Of a stretch of DNA of 64,000 nucleotides, positions 44,545-55,395 are shown in pieces. The DNA is from Microdochium bolleyi (taxonomy: Eukaryota > Ascomycota > Sordariomycetes > Xylariales > Microdochiaceae): NCBI GenBank assembly GCA_001566295.1, contig KQ964246.1:2852001-2916000 (forward strand). The letters run 5' to 3'. The notes under the pieces were generated by a model. The model saw only the letters and a program-made list of their open reading frames with translations, made no database searches and had not been told where the DNA came from. Numbering within the stretch: the stretch's first letter is position 1; each line of letters opens with the position of its first letter. The position numbers and the translations under genes are program-made.

Positions 44545-44905
44545 CTGTGACAAGATAGGTACAGAATGTCAGTCTTGGTGGACAGATGGAAAGGCTGTCA
44601 GAGGCAGGAGGGGCGTGGGAGCTTCTTATGCAAAAGCTGGCCGAGAGTGGAGGGGTCTGAGACCTGGGAGGCGACGACTAACACGTAATTGGTCCGCCTG
44701 GTGCTTGGGGGGTGTGAGTGGGATGTGCCGCAGAGGAATTGGGGACAGAACGATGAGTGTACACGATTGTCAATGTCAACAAACGAGGTGGGCTGGTGGG
44801 GTTTGGGCAAGCAGCACGCAAAGTGGTAGCAGCTAGGCTAGCTCCGCGACGGTGGCTTGAGGAGGAGGACGACGAGGGACGATGCTTGGCGAGCGACAGA
44901 CTTAC
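44545..44905 (-). other. likely 5' UTR intron of enolase
   Basis: On the minus strand, GTAAGTCTG at 44905 and a TTGTCACAG acceptor ending at 44545 define a 361-nt intron. It ends 26 nt before the enolase ATG. The region upstream is C/T-rich, like leaders of highly expressed fungal genes. It is inferred from splice motifs only. Confidence 0.42.
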
Positions 44906-46773
44906 GAGTGCTTCTAGCTTGGGTGTTTTTTTCTTGTCTCGAGATTTGCAATGGCAGAATTGGTGAGAGGACAAGTGGTGAGGATGAGGTTGGAGAAGAG
45001 AAGAAGAATCGAGAGCCGAGACAAGACGTGGGCAGGTCTGAAAACCAGCTACAGCTCGAGGTGAGACAGGAGCTGCGCTGCATGGAAGCGACCTTGATGC
45101 AGCGATTGCTGTCCAACGCCACTGCCAGCCAGCCTTCGCAGCAAGGCAAGTGGGAGCAGACCCTGGCCCGGCATGGGCGGTCCTGCAGCTCTCGATGTCC
45201 CCGGAAGCTGCAGTTGTTGCCCCTCTGACGCACAATGCCGCGATTGTGGTGGGGCACCAAAGCTCAGCACCTCGCGGCGAGGGGTCCAGTGGATTGGCCA
45301 ATCTGTTGCTGGAAACGGACGCCATTCCAGGATCTTCCACCGGACACGACCACGCAGAGTCGCTCCGAGAGCGTTGCGGGCCTGCCCGATCTCGCCGCGA
45401 CCACCAAGGTGCCCAGGCCTGTCTCGCTCGCCTGCCTGCCCCTCTCTCGAGCTCGTGGCGGGGCTGGCCAACTCTAATCGGCCACCCTCAACTGTTTCCA
45501 GTTGGTTGCTGGGCCGCTCCATAAGGCGGCTCTTTGTCGGCCGCTCTGGCACGACGGGCTGGAGCTCCTTCTGGTTGGCCCAGCAGTCAACGGTCCCCGA
45601 GACAGGCTCGACAGGAAGGGGGCTTTTCCCCTTCACGGGCTGGCACAAATGAAATACTCGAGATGCTACTTGGCCAGCATGGTGACAAGGGCGAGCTTCA
45701 CGATGGCATCGTAATCAGAGGCTCATGTACTGGCCTACACTAATGTCATCCGGCCGAGGACCCGAGGCCCTGCTCATTCTCGTCGTCAAGCCGTGCAAGC
45801 CTCAATCTCCCGACACAGATCGCGACAATGGGCAAAGTCGGAATCATCGGCTTCGGCTTGAAGCGGCTGCGGCCCGGACGCCGTGAAGCTCGAGTCTCTC
45901 TGAGCAGAAGACGACCTCGAGCAGAAGTTCTGTTCAATTCGAAACCTCGTGGTCTTCTTGAGGGAGATGCGGGTTGTTACACACAGCACTGTTATCCACA
46001 GCCTTACCCGCCCACTCCGAACACGTTCCCCCCACTCTTGAAGCGGCTCCGTATCAGGCTGCTCAGGACATCATTCTTCGACACATCTCCCGCAGCGATG
46101 ATTTGTTATTCCTTGGCCCATTTGCAACAGCGCCGAGACCCCGCTGAGCGGATCACAGCCAGGCGTTTCTTTGCCGTTTCGGTGCGCAGGGCCGTGAAAT
46201 CTCCGCTTGGGCCGATCGACCATGTTGTGACTCGAAGTTGTGACTTTCCAGCGTCCTCTCTCCGTAACGAGAATGTCACAGTGCGGTGTCACGCTCTCAT
46301 TTCCTGGCCGGTACAGGCTGCACTGAAGCGGCCGAACGCGTGCCGTGTTCGGAGGGCTCTAATAGGCTCGAGTCTGATCTCGACACTCGTCGGCGATTTT
46401 GCCGTGTCACATTGATTGATCATCCTCACCGAATAAACCGAGCTCATAGTCAGCTCACAGTTGACATCGAGCCCGTCAACCCAGACCACGGACAGAGGCC
46501 TAAGAAACCACTCTGGGGTGATGTACGCGTACGGAGTATCTGATCTAATCGTTGGGTGACCCGTGCTGCACTTGGCATGAACCCAACCTGGTAGTCACGA
46601 CCTGGAGCCGTAAGCCGTTGTGCATGCTGGAGGCCCGCCAAACCCCGCACGCTGCGCTATGCTTAGATTACATTCTCAACAACTTCGAAAAAAACAAAAA
46701 GTTCGATAATCTCTATCTTGACGAGATAATATCGTACGGATTGATGTGAGGTTGTCAAAAATGCAAAAGAACA
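44906..46773. other. intergenic region, enolase upstream
   Basis: The proximal part is C/T-rich on the coding strand and should contain the enolase promoter. Beyond about 45.7 kb nothing is recognised. A 195-codon plus-strand frame (45828-46415) is basic and irregular, and I regard it as non-coding. Confidence 0.5.
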
Positions 46774-46869
46774 AGTTCCGAACGTGGATCGAACACGTGA
46801 CCTTAGGATATGTAGCGAGTCTCGAATGAGGCACTGCAATCCCACGCTCTACCACTGAGCTACCGAAAC
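46774..46869 (-). tRNA. tRNA-Cys(GCA) with 24-nt intron
   Basis: All parts fold. The acceptor stem is GTTTCGG with TCGGAAC (two G-U pairs), the D arm GCTC/GAGC and the anticodon stem TGGGA with TCCTA. The anticodon loop reads TTGCAG-A with anticodon GCA. The T arm is ACGTG-TTCGATC-CACGT. U73 is the discriminator expected for tRNA-Cys. A 24-nt intron sits at the canonical 37/38 site, so the mature tRNA is 72 nt before CCA. A and B boxes are intact, so it is probably functional. The LTR-like relic lies immediately 5' of it. Confidence 0.93.
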
Positions 46870-47640
46870 GAAACTTGTGTGGTTGCTGTTGAGAACACGG
46901 CCGCTTATAGTGATATATACTGGCTTTAGCACAGATTCAGTATTGACACATACTGTTAACTTACAGACCGTGGAGTGTGTTGATAACGGAACCCAGAAAG
47001 GACACAGGGCGCAGGGCGCAGGGGGTCCCTTCCATCCATCACCGTGGTCCCCTAGATCTTAAGATCGCGGAGACAACCCAATTCCACTACACTAACTACC
47101 TCTAATACTGGACCGTGAACCAAAACATAGGGAAATGATACTCTAAGGTATGCTGAGACTCAACAGTCTATCTCGTCGGCAAACTATCCAAACTCACATA
47201 TATGAATCCAGATTGATATTGATATCCTGGGAGTCTAGAGGCTTGACCCCTGGACTATCTCATGTGACACATTGCACTAACTCCCGAACACCATATCCGC
47301 CATTGATATCCCACGCCATACTTTCACCAATATTCACAATCGCAATTTTAGGTGTTCTTCGATGTTGACGGCCTAAGGATAAGGCCTTGCGCTCAACATC
47401 CGCAGGAGTCTCTGTACTGCCTTGACTGCTAGAAGATTATGAGAAAGTCTGCACCTTATATATCACAGTGCCAGAGACTCCGAAGATAGTGTATAAATCA
47501 GCCAGAAAACTTTATCGGGATATGAAGCAAGAGTCCGAGCGATGATTCAGTTCAGGATTGAGTAGCTTCATGTGGTCATTATATGTAAATTATTGTCGCG
47601 TGCGGGCTTTATCTAAGACCCCAGTACCTGTCGAGTTTGC
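46870..47640. mobile_element. A+T-rich LTR-like relic beside the tRNA gene
   Basis: A 770-bp block clearly richer in A+T than its surroundings, with scattered stops in all frames. TGTTGA begins at 46887 and TCAACA ends at 47398, giving a 512-bp TG...CA unit with 6-bp inverted ends, as in LTRs. Further copies of TGTTGA (46978, 47363) and TCAACA (47160) make the exact ends uncertain, and the 5-bp flanks (GTTGC / TCCGC) are not a perfect duplication. No gag or pol was seen. The most likely reading is a decayed solo LTR or similar relic, possibly mutated by RIP. Confidence 0.33.
47361..47400. repeat. inverted repeat GATGTTGA...TCAACATC
   Basis: 8-bp perfect inverted arms enclose an inner GGCCT...AGGCC pair. 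The result is a nested hairpin of about 40 nt inside the A+T-rich relic. Confidence 0.7.
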
Positions 47641-47668
47641 GGCCAAAGCCTAAGATAAAACCAGAAAG

Positions 47669-47683
47669 AAAAAAAAAAAAAAA
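47669..47683 (+). repeat. poly(A) tract
   Basis: Fifteen consecutive A at the right border of the A+T-rich block. It could be a simple repeat or the trace of a reverse-transcribed insertion. Confidence 0.8.
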
Positions 47684-47921
47684 GGGAGAGACCCTGGACG
47701 ACCAATGCAACTCTCAGACTCGAGCATGTCCCGGTCCCAGTCCGTGCAAAGGACCTGTCGCCCCGTTCTCGGCCTCCGAAGCAAGAACCAAGAGCAGTCG
47801 GCAGGGTGCTTGCAGGGAGATCTTGTGGCCGAGCAAGAAGCGGCTTTCGTGACCGATCTTCTCGCCCATCATGCATCTACTTGTGCTCAACTAGCTCAGT
47901 TTTCCATCCCTTCTATCCATC

Positions 47922-48650
47922 TCATAGCCCGGGAACACCCTCCTCCGCCTTGCCACTCCCCTCCCTGCTCAGCGCAGACCCCTTCCTCGCAGTGACCTCG
48001 ATCTCGATCTTCATGACCTCCTCCATGAGCCCACAGCTGATCATCGTAGCCGCCGGTCTGGGCCCTTTCTTCTTCTTCTTCTTCTCCTCTCCGCTCCCGC
48101 TCCCGCCATCGTCATCCCCAAACCACTTCTGCAGCACAGGCCACATGAGCGGGAAGTCCTCGCGCCGCGGCACAATATACCGCACCCGCACGACCTCGTC
48201 CACCGAGCTCCCAGCCTCGCGCAGGGCCGCGGCGATGTTGAGCATCGTCTGCTCGGCCTGCTGCATGGGGTCGGGAGATATGGCGCCCGTGGCGTAGTCA
48301 TATCTGGACGGACAGAAGAGAAGGGGTCAGTGGACGGCATCAAGGCACCATAGGAACAAGTGATAGCATGTGAGCGTTGCGATAATTATCATACGTCTCG
48401 GGTGAAGTATAAGTCGAGCGAGACAACCATCAAGCAGGTCAATATAGTCGAAAATGACAGGAAAGACGAAGAAGAAGAAGGAGAGCACTCGATGGAATGC
48501 ATCACAACCATGCCAACAAGGAAGAACTCACCCCGTACAGCCCGAAACAAATACCCAGTCCCCCGTCACCACGGCGCGCGAGTATCCGATCTGCGCCTCG
48601 AACGCCGAGCCAGAGCTGACAAGCTGTCTTGTCTTGTTGGTGTTGTCCAT
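47922..48650 (-). CDS. RidA/YjgF-YER057c-UK114 family protein
   Basis: Small enamine/imine deaminase-like protein. Two exons give 166 aa: 48650-48532 and 48303-47922, with a 228-nt intron (GTGAGT donor, GTCCAG acceptor). Family marks are QIGYSRAVVTGDWVFVSGCTG, then DPMQQAEQTMLNIAAALREAGSS, VVRVRYIV and the C-terminal KIEIEVTA. The Arg in GPRPAATMISCG is in the position of the catalytic Arg of bacterial RidA. An insertion DDDGGSGSGEEKKKKKK, encoded partly by a CTT repeat, makes it longer than the usual 120-140 aa. The start MDNTNKT was chosen over an upstream in-frame ATG at 48878, whose extra sequence looks untranslated. Its substrate is unknown. Confidence 0.85.
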
Positions 48651-49095
48651 TGCGAAAGAGATGTGTATCAGATCTGGTAGTCTGTTCGGAGTCGAGAATT
48701 GCCACGTCACCTTTGGGGAGCCGTCCACTGGCAGCACATTAGGTGTCGTGATCCTGACAATTGATGTCAAACTGGATATATCACCGACACGGAAAATCGT
48801 GGGTGACTCACACTCAGCTACAAGCCTGCCGCTCCGATTATCCGCCGTGCTGCTCCACTCGTCCACACTGCGATTCACTTGAATACATCACATCCTCTCG
48901 TGCCCATGCTGTTACGGTATTACATGATGGAATTTCAATCTGCGCTTGTGTTTACCACTGATCTGCGGTATCGGTTTGTATCTAGTGTACATGAAAGCAA
49001 GAATGCTGCCCGCTCCAATCCTTCTTGGCATCAGCAACTACTAAGAATGCGTGTGGCCCGCATTACATACAACTGAACTACTCTAGCTGGCACAT
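48651..49095. other. intergenic region
   Basis: RidA-like gene upstream region and ARS2 3' flank. The open frame continuing upstream of the RidA start has no conserved content. Nothing else was seen. Confidence 0.5.
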
Positions 49096-51878
49096 TCAGT
49101 AGTTCAGCTCGCCAGAGCCGCCTCCAGCAACATGGTCTAGGTCTTCATAGCTCTTCAGACTACGACCCTGAACAGCCTCACGAGGACCGACAGCAGCGCC
49201 GCCAGCAGCCCCATCTCCCCAGCGCCCGGCACCGCCCCGACCCCGGCCGGCTCCTACGCCGTCCACGCCATAGCGGCCCTGCTGCCCTTGCCGCCGGTCA
49301 TACGGACCGCTCCTGTTCTGATGACGGCCTGCAGCGGCCCCGCCACCACCACGGCGAATAGGTCCTCCGCTGCGGTCGACACCACCCGCGTTCCAGCCAG
49401 CTGCTTGCATTGCCGCAGCGCCACCAGCGAACAGAGGTGGCATGCCGGTGAATCCAGGGAAGCCGGGGAACTGTGGCATAAGGCTGTTCATATTGAAGTT
49501 GTTAAGGTTGAAGCCCCTCGGTGTGCCTTGCTGTGTTTGACCGCCAGTTGGCGGGAAGTGTCCATTGCTGTTCGCGTCAGTCCGCGACGGCGCGATGTGG
49601 GATGGGTCTAAGACGTAGGCGTTGATGAGATCAAACTGCAAAGATAGTGTTAGTTGAGTAAACAAATTTCTGTGCAGCGTGCGTCCGACTTGCCTCCTGC
49701 TTCAACATTTCCAGCCAGTCGCCGTGACGCTTTTCAACGTGCTTCTTCCAGAAATGCTCCTCCTTGAAGAGCTTGGTACACTCGGGCACCTTGCAACGCC
49801 ACTTGTGCTCGTCTTCTTGCTTGACAAACTTGTTGAGCTCTTCAGTGACCGCCTCATCTGCCGGCTTGCCGCCGAGCTTGCGGAGGTCTACCGTCTCCGG
49901 CTCCAGGATCTGCATGATCTTGTCCTCGAAAGTCTTGACCCACTTGTATGCACGCTCGAGCTGCTGCTCAGACTTGGACGACTGACCACGGAATTTCCGG
50001 TCCGCTTCTGGCGCCTCGCCCTCATCTTCGCCCTCCTCGCGCTTCTTGGCTGGGAACGGCTCGCCATTGGCACTCGCCCGAGCCACGCCCTTCGCAGCGG
50101 TTGAGAGCGTGCTCCGAGGTCGACGCAGGTGGCCACCTGGGCATTTGCGCGTCAGCTCGTGAATGGAGTCGCACTCGAAGACACAGAAGAAGCAAAAGTT
50201 GAAGACCCGACGAAGGTACTCGGTCGCGAGATCGAGCTGTTTCTTCTTCGCCAGAAGGTCTTCGTCGTCAACCTCTTCGTCATCGATCGCGCCCTCTTCC
50301 TCCTCTGAGTCACCCATCTCACCCTCGTCCATAGCGTCATCGAAGTCGAGATTCCTCTCCTTCTTGACCTTCTTGGTCACCGGCGCAGGCCCAACGGGCT
50401 TGAGCTGGCCGGCACTCCGCAAGCTCTCGACTCGTTCTTCGATTCTGAGCACCGCATTGAAGTCGGAGCCGTAGTCCTCCTCGAACTTGTTGATTAAGCG
50501 CTGAACAAGCCCCAGGTCTTTCTCGATCCGTTCAGGCGCAGAGAACAAGTCCCACAGAGCCTTCTTGCGCGGGTTCGTGGGCGGGTTGTGGACGCCCACA
50601 TGGCACACGAAATCACCACGGACCTCGTCCTTGACCGTCTTGCCGTTGACAGCTTCAAGCGCCTTCTCCGCTGTGCTGACCAGCTTGGGCGACCTCGGCT
50701 CGTCGTCCATGTCCTCATCCTTGGGGTCCGGACGCTCGATTGGAGCAACAGAGTCTGGAGATGGGTGAAGCATGACCCAACCCATTCGGTGATATCTCTT
50801 ACTGGGGTTAGGATCGCTCAAGGACAGCCACTTGAAGCCGCCCTCTTCCTCACCCAGGTTCTCCTTGCAGAACGTCTCGAGATTTTGGCGGCTCACGTGG
50901 GGAGCGATGGTCTTAATCAGAAGCGTTGGCTGGTAGAGGTTCTCGTCTCTCAGGTCGTTCCCAGAAGCCGGAACCAGATCGCCAACACCGAGGACCTCAT
51001 TGGCAGCGGTGGCCTCACCTTCCTCCTTCTCAATCACACCGCCTGCGCCATTGATCTCGCTCTTGGGTAATCCCTCGAGCGAGAACTCATCGAAGGTGCC
51101 AGCCTCAAGGTCTTGCTCCCACTGATTGTACCCGCCCCGTCGGAACTCGTTAATCTGAGCATTCAGGCCGTCCCGAACTTCGGGCACGTAGCGCTCACGG
51201 AACCATTGCTCCTTCTTGTGCTCGGCAACGAAAGCGCGGGCCATCTTTGCCTGGAGCTCCTCCTTGTAGACGTCGTAGGCGGCTTGGATCCTGGCCTTCT
51301 CCCTGTCGCGCTCCTCTTGTGACTCTCGAGCCCCACGAGGACGTTCTGGCTCGCGCCGCCTTCCTGTCTTGGCTCTTTCCTTGTCTTCTTTGATCTTCTC
51401 GTTTGTCCTCCACCACTCGCCGAAATACGAGAAACCAACTTGGAAGGGCAGTTTCGAAGGATCGGTCAGAGGGTTGACAGCGGGCGCGGCGGCATCGTTG
51501 TTGCCCTGGCCTGGGACGTATCGGTCAATGTTGGCAGGTGGGGATGTGACTCGTCGCCTGTCGTCGCGCTCGCGTGGGTCGCCTCTCTCGCGGGTAGGGG
51601 CATAGTCGTCTCGGCCTCCTCGAGCTCTAGGTTCGTAGCGATCTACCTGCTGCGGAGAGCGGGAGCGATTGCGTCGAGGTCGTTCAGGGCCTGAATGCGC
51701 AAACGGTCAGCGAGATGTCCTGATGGGGGATGACGCCCAATCGGTGTCTCATACCAGGTGATCGACCACGGTAGAAGCTGTCACGTGGCTCTTCCTTGAT
51801 CCGGTCATCGCGGCCATTGCGGCCACGATCGGCTGGGGAGCGTACCGGGTCGCGGTGCGAAGACGAGTACGAATCCAT
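49096..51878 (-). CDS. ARS2: ARS2/SERRATE zinc-finger protein
   Basis: Nuclear cap-binding-complex partner that directs capped RNAs to processing or decay. Three exons give 886 aa: 51878-51755, 51690-49694 and 49635-49096. Intron 1 is 64 nt. Intron 2 is 58 nt and starts with GC, not GT (GCAAGT...TTTGCAG). The N-terminus is Arg/Ser/Asp-rich. The SERRATE/Ars2 N-terminal domain has FSYFGEWWRTNEKIKE, RFRERYVPE-like WFRERYVPEVRDGLNAQ and an acidic helix. A central RRM-like part follows (LLIKTIAPHVSRQNLETFCK). The region YLRRVFNFCFFC leads to the C2H2 finger CKVPECTKLFKEEHFWKKH with HVEKRH. The C-terminal tail is Gly/Arg-rich (GRGRGG), as in metazoan and plant homologues. Confidence 0.93.
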
Positions 51879-53295
51879 GATGCTAGCTGCTGGCAGTAGA
51901 CCTGTGTCTGTTGGAAGGTTGTGGCTCAAGGGTTGTTGGTAGTTGAAGGGTTACGCGGGCGCGTGCCTGATAGAGGAGCACGGCTGGACTCGTGCCTGCT
52001 GATTGGAGCGTCAGACGTCATTAAATCGGCCACCCTGTGGGATGAGGAATGGATGGGCATGTGCCTGAGGGGGTAAATAATGATGTTGATGAAGGATTGG
52101 CAAGAGCAGGAGCTCGATTGCGACAATGGGCAGCAAGCAAGCCAGACAAGAAGCTTCAGGGGACGACAATAGAGAACGAGCAAGACAGCGTCACAGAGTG
52201 ATCGAGACTGCTTGGAAGGACAAGGGTGAAGGCATGAGGGCGAGGCGTTCGAGCCTGTCTGGAGGTTGTGATGGCATGATTCCGGAGAGCTGGTCGTCGT
52301 GCTCGGGGAGAGAATGACTGAAGTAGGAAACGCGGAGAGACGAACTGTATGCAGAAAGATGCGACTGGACAAGACACACACGACAAGCACGGAGCGCCTC
52401 TCGCTGATTGCGATTGAGTGCTGCGCGATGTGCGGAGAGCGTGGATGTCGCAAGACAACAAGCCAGCTTCTTGCCTCGTGATGGTGAAATGATGGGGAGG
52501 TGAAGCCCGAAGATCTCGAAACGACGAAAGGGAGCCGATGGCTGGGTGGGAGTGGAGTGGGCCCGACCTAGCGCGTGCTGCTCCAAGCTCCTGCAGGGGC
52601 ATCGGGGAGCACCCGCCGGGGCGCGATCGGCCTGCCAGAGTTCCAGCAATTGCTGTCGGTCCACTCCATCATTCAACGCGGTCGACAGCTTGATGGCAAC
52701 ACAACGACATTTGTGTCAGGGTGGGGTGAGCTCATCGGTGTTGCTACTCAGTATTATTTCAGCCGGTAGGGCCGATGATGTTCCTTCCAAGACTTCGAGA
52801 AGCGTTGGGCAGCTCATGATCTCTTGCTCGTTCCTCACATTTTGTATGTAAGGTATGTTGTGAAAGCACCGACTTGACGGTATCGCGACTATGCAAGCAC
52901 GCATGCATATTCTGCACTGTTGTGCATCCCGCTCAGTCTCGTTCAAAACGAACGATGTCTTCCGACTCGGATGAGGACCGACGCCGAAGTCCGCCCTCTT
53001 GCTCGCAGATGCACGACTGCCGAGGCCGCGTCTCCACACCAGTCCCCGGGTACATTTACGTCATCTGACCACCTCAATCCTCCCGTCCATCCCGTTCGAG
53101 CTTCTAGACTGCTTTCGCGCTTGCGCACCAGGCATCCCACCATCTACATATTGCCGTATCTGCTGCTTCCCGGACTTCGCACACGAGACCACGAGACCAG
53201 AATTGTGCGCCCTCATTCCCTCCTTACCTCCCCCGTACGCCCTCAGTTCTCTGCTACAGCTGCACTCCGGACACGTCTCCGGCCACCTCACCACC
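51879..53295. other. divergent intergenic region, ARS2 / TspO
   Basis: 1.4 kb with both promoters. The frames are short and Ser/Arg/His-rich on both strands and have no recognisable domain. No RNA gene was seen. Confidence 0.5.
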
Positions 53296-53951
53296 ATGAC
53301 GGCCTACCTCTCCCACCTCAACATGATCCCACACCAGGTCTTTGCAAGCCCGGCGGCTTCCATCTTGCTACCCATCACTCTCGGCATGGGCGTCGGTTTT
53401 AGCACAATGCGTAAGCTCATACCTGAGCCCTTCCACCCCTTCCCACCAGACAACATAGAGTCTTGCGATCTAACCACAAGCCTCTCAAACCCGCAGGTTC
53501 AACAAAAGACACATACCGTCAGATCAGCCAGCCCCCTCTCAGCCCGCCCGGTGCCGTCTTCGGCCCCGTCTGGACGGTCCTGTACGGCCTCATGGGCTAC
53601 GCCGCGCACCGGGCCTACACGGCCGCCGGCCCCACGACCTTCCTGACACAGGGCGACGTGCGCGCCTTGTACTCGCTCCAGCTCGGGCTCAACCTCGTCT
53701 GGCAGCCGCTCTTCTTTGGCATGCGCAAGCCGGGCGTCGCGCTCGCCGACATCATCGCCCTCGTCGGTGTCAACGGATACCTGACATACTCGTTCTTCCA
53801 GTTCGAGGAGGTCTCTGGGTGGTGCTTCGTCCCGTACCTCGCGTGGCTGAGCTTTGCGACGTACCTCAACGCCGGTGTTGGGTATCTGAACCAGTGGGAT
53901 ATCTCCGACTCGACGCTCGCGGTGCGTGAGGTCAAGAGCAAGCGCATGTAA
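53296..53951 (+). CDS. TspO/MBR family membrane protein
   Basis: Five-helix membrane protein related to the mitochondrial benzodiazepine receptor/translocator and bacterial TspO, which bind porphyrins or sterols. Two exons give 189 aa: 53296-53410 and 53497-53951, with an 86-nt intron (GTAAGC donor). TM1 is ILLPITLGMGVGF. A loop YRQISQPPLSPPGAVFG leads to the signature GPVWTVLYGLMGYAAHRAY. Three more helices follow with NLVWQPLFFGMRKPGVALAD and WLSFATYLNAGVGYLN. The start is in CCACCATG context. The Trp/Pro pattern (PPxxxFGPVWT, LNxxWxPLFF) is typical. Its role in fungi is not settled; tetrapyrrole or stress-related functions are guesses. Confidence 0.92.
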
Positions 53952-54322
53952 AGGCGAGAGATCTGGCACACGCGGATGGCAGCTATTTTGCTTGAGGGCG
54001 GGCCATCTGGAGCGACCACGACGCACGTGGAATAATAGCGTATTGGATGTACGCAGGAATGAAGGAGGCTGGACCAGGTGTCGAGCGGGTTTGAGAACGT
54101 GGGACTTTGTCCCATTGCATTTTGCCTCCCGGCTTCTATGTAAGATCTAAGCAAAACTATCTTGGGTATTCGCCAAACGCGGATGTTGGCAACTCATGAA
54201 ATGCAAGGAAAGCCCATCGCCTGAACGCCTAGCATGCTCCCGAAACGCCCTCAGTCTACATGCCCAATGCCGAATGTCTATATGATGTGATATGTCCAGT
54301 GATGTGTTGGGGTCCTCCAACC
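53952..54322. terminator. shared 3' region of convergent genes
   Basis: 371 bp between the TspO and ORT1 stop codons must hold both transcript ends. The middle is A+T-richer. No further gene was seen. Confidence 0.4.
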
Positions 54323-55395
54323 TCAGTTGTTTTCGAATGGGAAGTGACGCTTCAAGCCGTCAAAGACCATGAAGATGAATGCCGAGCTGGGCGCTGAGCG
54401 CGCCACGGTAATGCCGCAGCCACGATACATTCCTCTGATCCCATGCTGCCGCCACAGAGCCTTGCCCTCCTCCATGAAGGTCCGGTTCTTGACTTTTCCA
54501 CCGACAGGAGCCGTCTGCATGCGGGACTTGATCGTGTCGGCGGGGAAGAAAAGAAAGTTGTACGACATGCCCGCAGACGCACCAGCGACGGCCTGCTGCC
54601 AAAGGGGCAGCGGCGACGCAGCGAGCGCGTCTTTCTCGGCCTGAGTCTTGGCCGATTTCATGTTGAGCTCGTGGAAGAATGCCGACGTGGTCTCCTTCGA
54701 TCCGAACCAGGCCGCACAGCCGCCAGACTCGCGGAGAAAGGTGCCCATTTGACCGTGCCAGAATCCACGAACACCTTCGTGCTTGTACACGTCCCGAACC
54801 ACAGACATGATTCCGGGCACTTTGGGCTTGGCGCCGTTCACTCCCGTCTCAGGAACCTGAATTTTGCACTTGACGAGCTCGATCGGGGTGAGGACGAAGG
54901 ATGTGAAAGCGCCAGAGAAGGCGCCAGTGAACCACAGCGCGGGGAGTGGCAGTTCTTTATTGCGAGGGCAGAACCCAGACGAGTAGACTGCCTCGCGCCC
55001 AATGCGCTCAAAGAAGAAGAGGCTGCTCGTCTCGCACGCGGCGCCAAAGAGCGGCGCCGTGATGCCTCTGTATAGCCCGAGGGCGCCATCCGCCTTGATG
55101 GATTGCTTGAAGCAGTCGAGGGGGCCGGTATAGCGAAGGGGGAGGTGGTCAGGTTGTGATTGGAGTCGAACTTTGACGGTGTCGAAGGGGTATTCGATGT
55201 ATTTGCCGACAATGCCGGCAATCTGCAACGTGGAAAGAAGACCAATTAGCCAAGAGCAAGAAACAAAGATGCCTGTCTCCAATTGACGCTTACCGAGCCG
55301 TATATGATATCTTCGGCAGACTCTGTGGCAGCGGACTTGGCCTTGACGGCGACCTTCTCGGGCACCGCCTCCATGACAATTGGCGTGGTAGTCAT
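54323..55395 (-). CDS. ORT1: mitochondrial ornithine carrier (ORT1/ARG-13)
   Basis: Inner-membrane antiporter exporting ornithine for arginine synthesis. Two exons give 333 aa: 55395-55294 and 55222-54323, with a 71-nt intron. Three mitochondrial-carrier repeats carry the signatures PFDTVKVRLQ, PIELVKCKIQ and PADTIKSRMQ. SQPDHLPLRYTGPLDCFKQ and the FFERIGREA region are close to ARG-13/ARG11-type carriers rather than to other carriers, so the ornithine assignment is by subfamily resemblance. The short charged N-terminus (EAVPEKVAVKAKSAATES) precedes the first helix. It is convergent with the TspO gene. Confidence 0.88.

Noticed and set aside
45828..46415. 195-codon plus-strand frame
   Set aside because: Highly basic, irregular composition, no domain, and no supporting splice or start context.
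49888..50340. intron around YLRRVFNFCFFC in ARS2
   Set aside because: The sequence is the conserved Cys-containing block of the family and is in frame, so it is exon.
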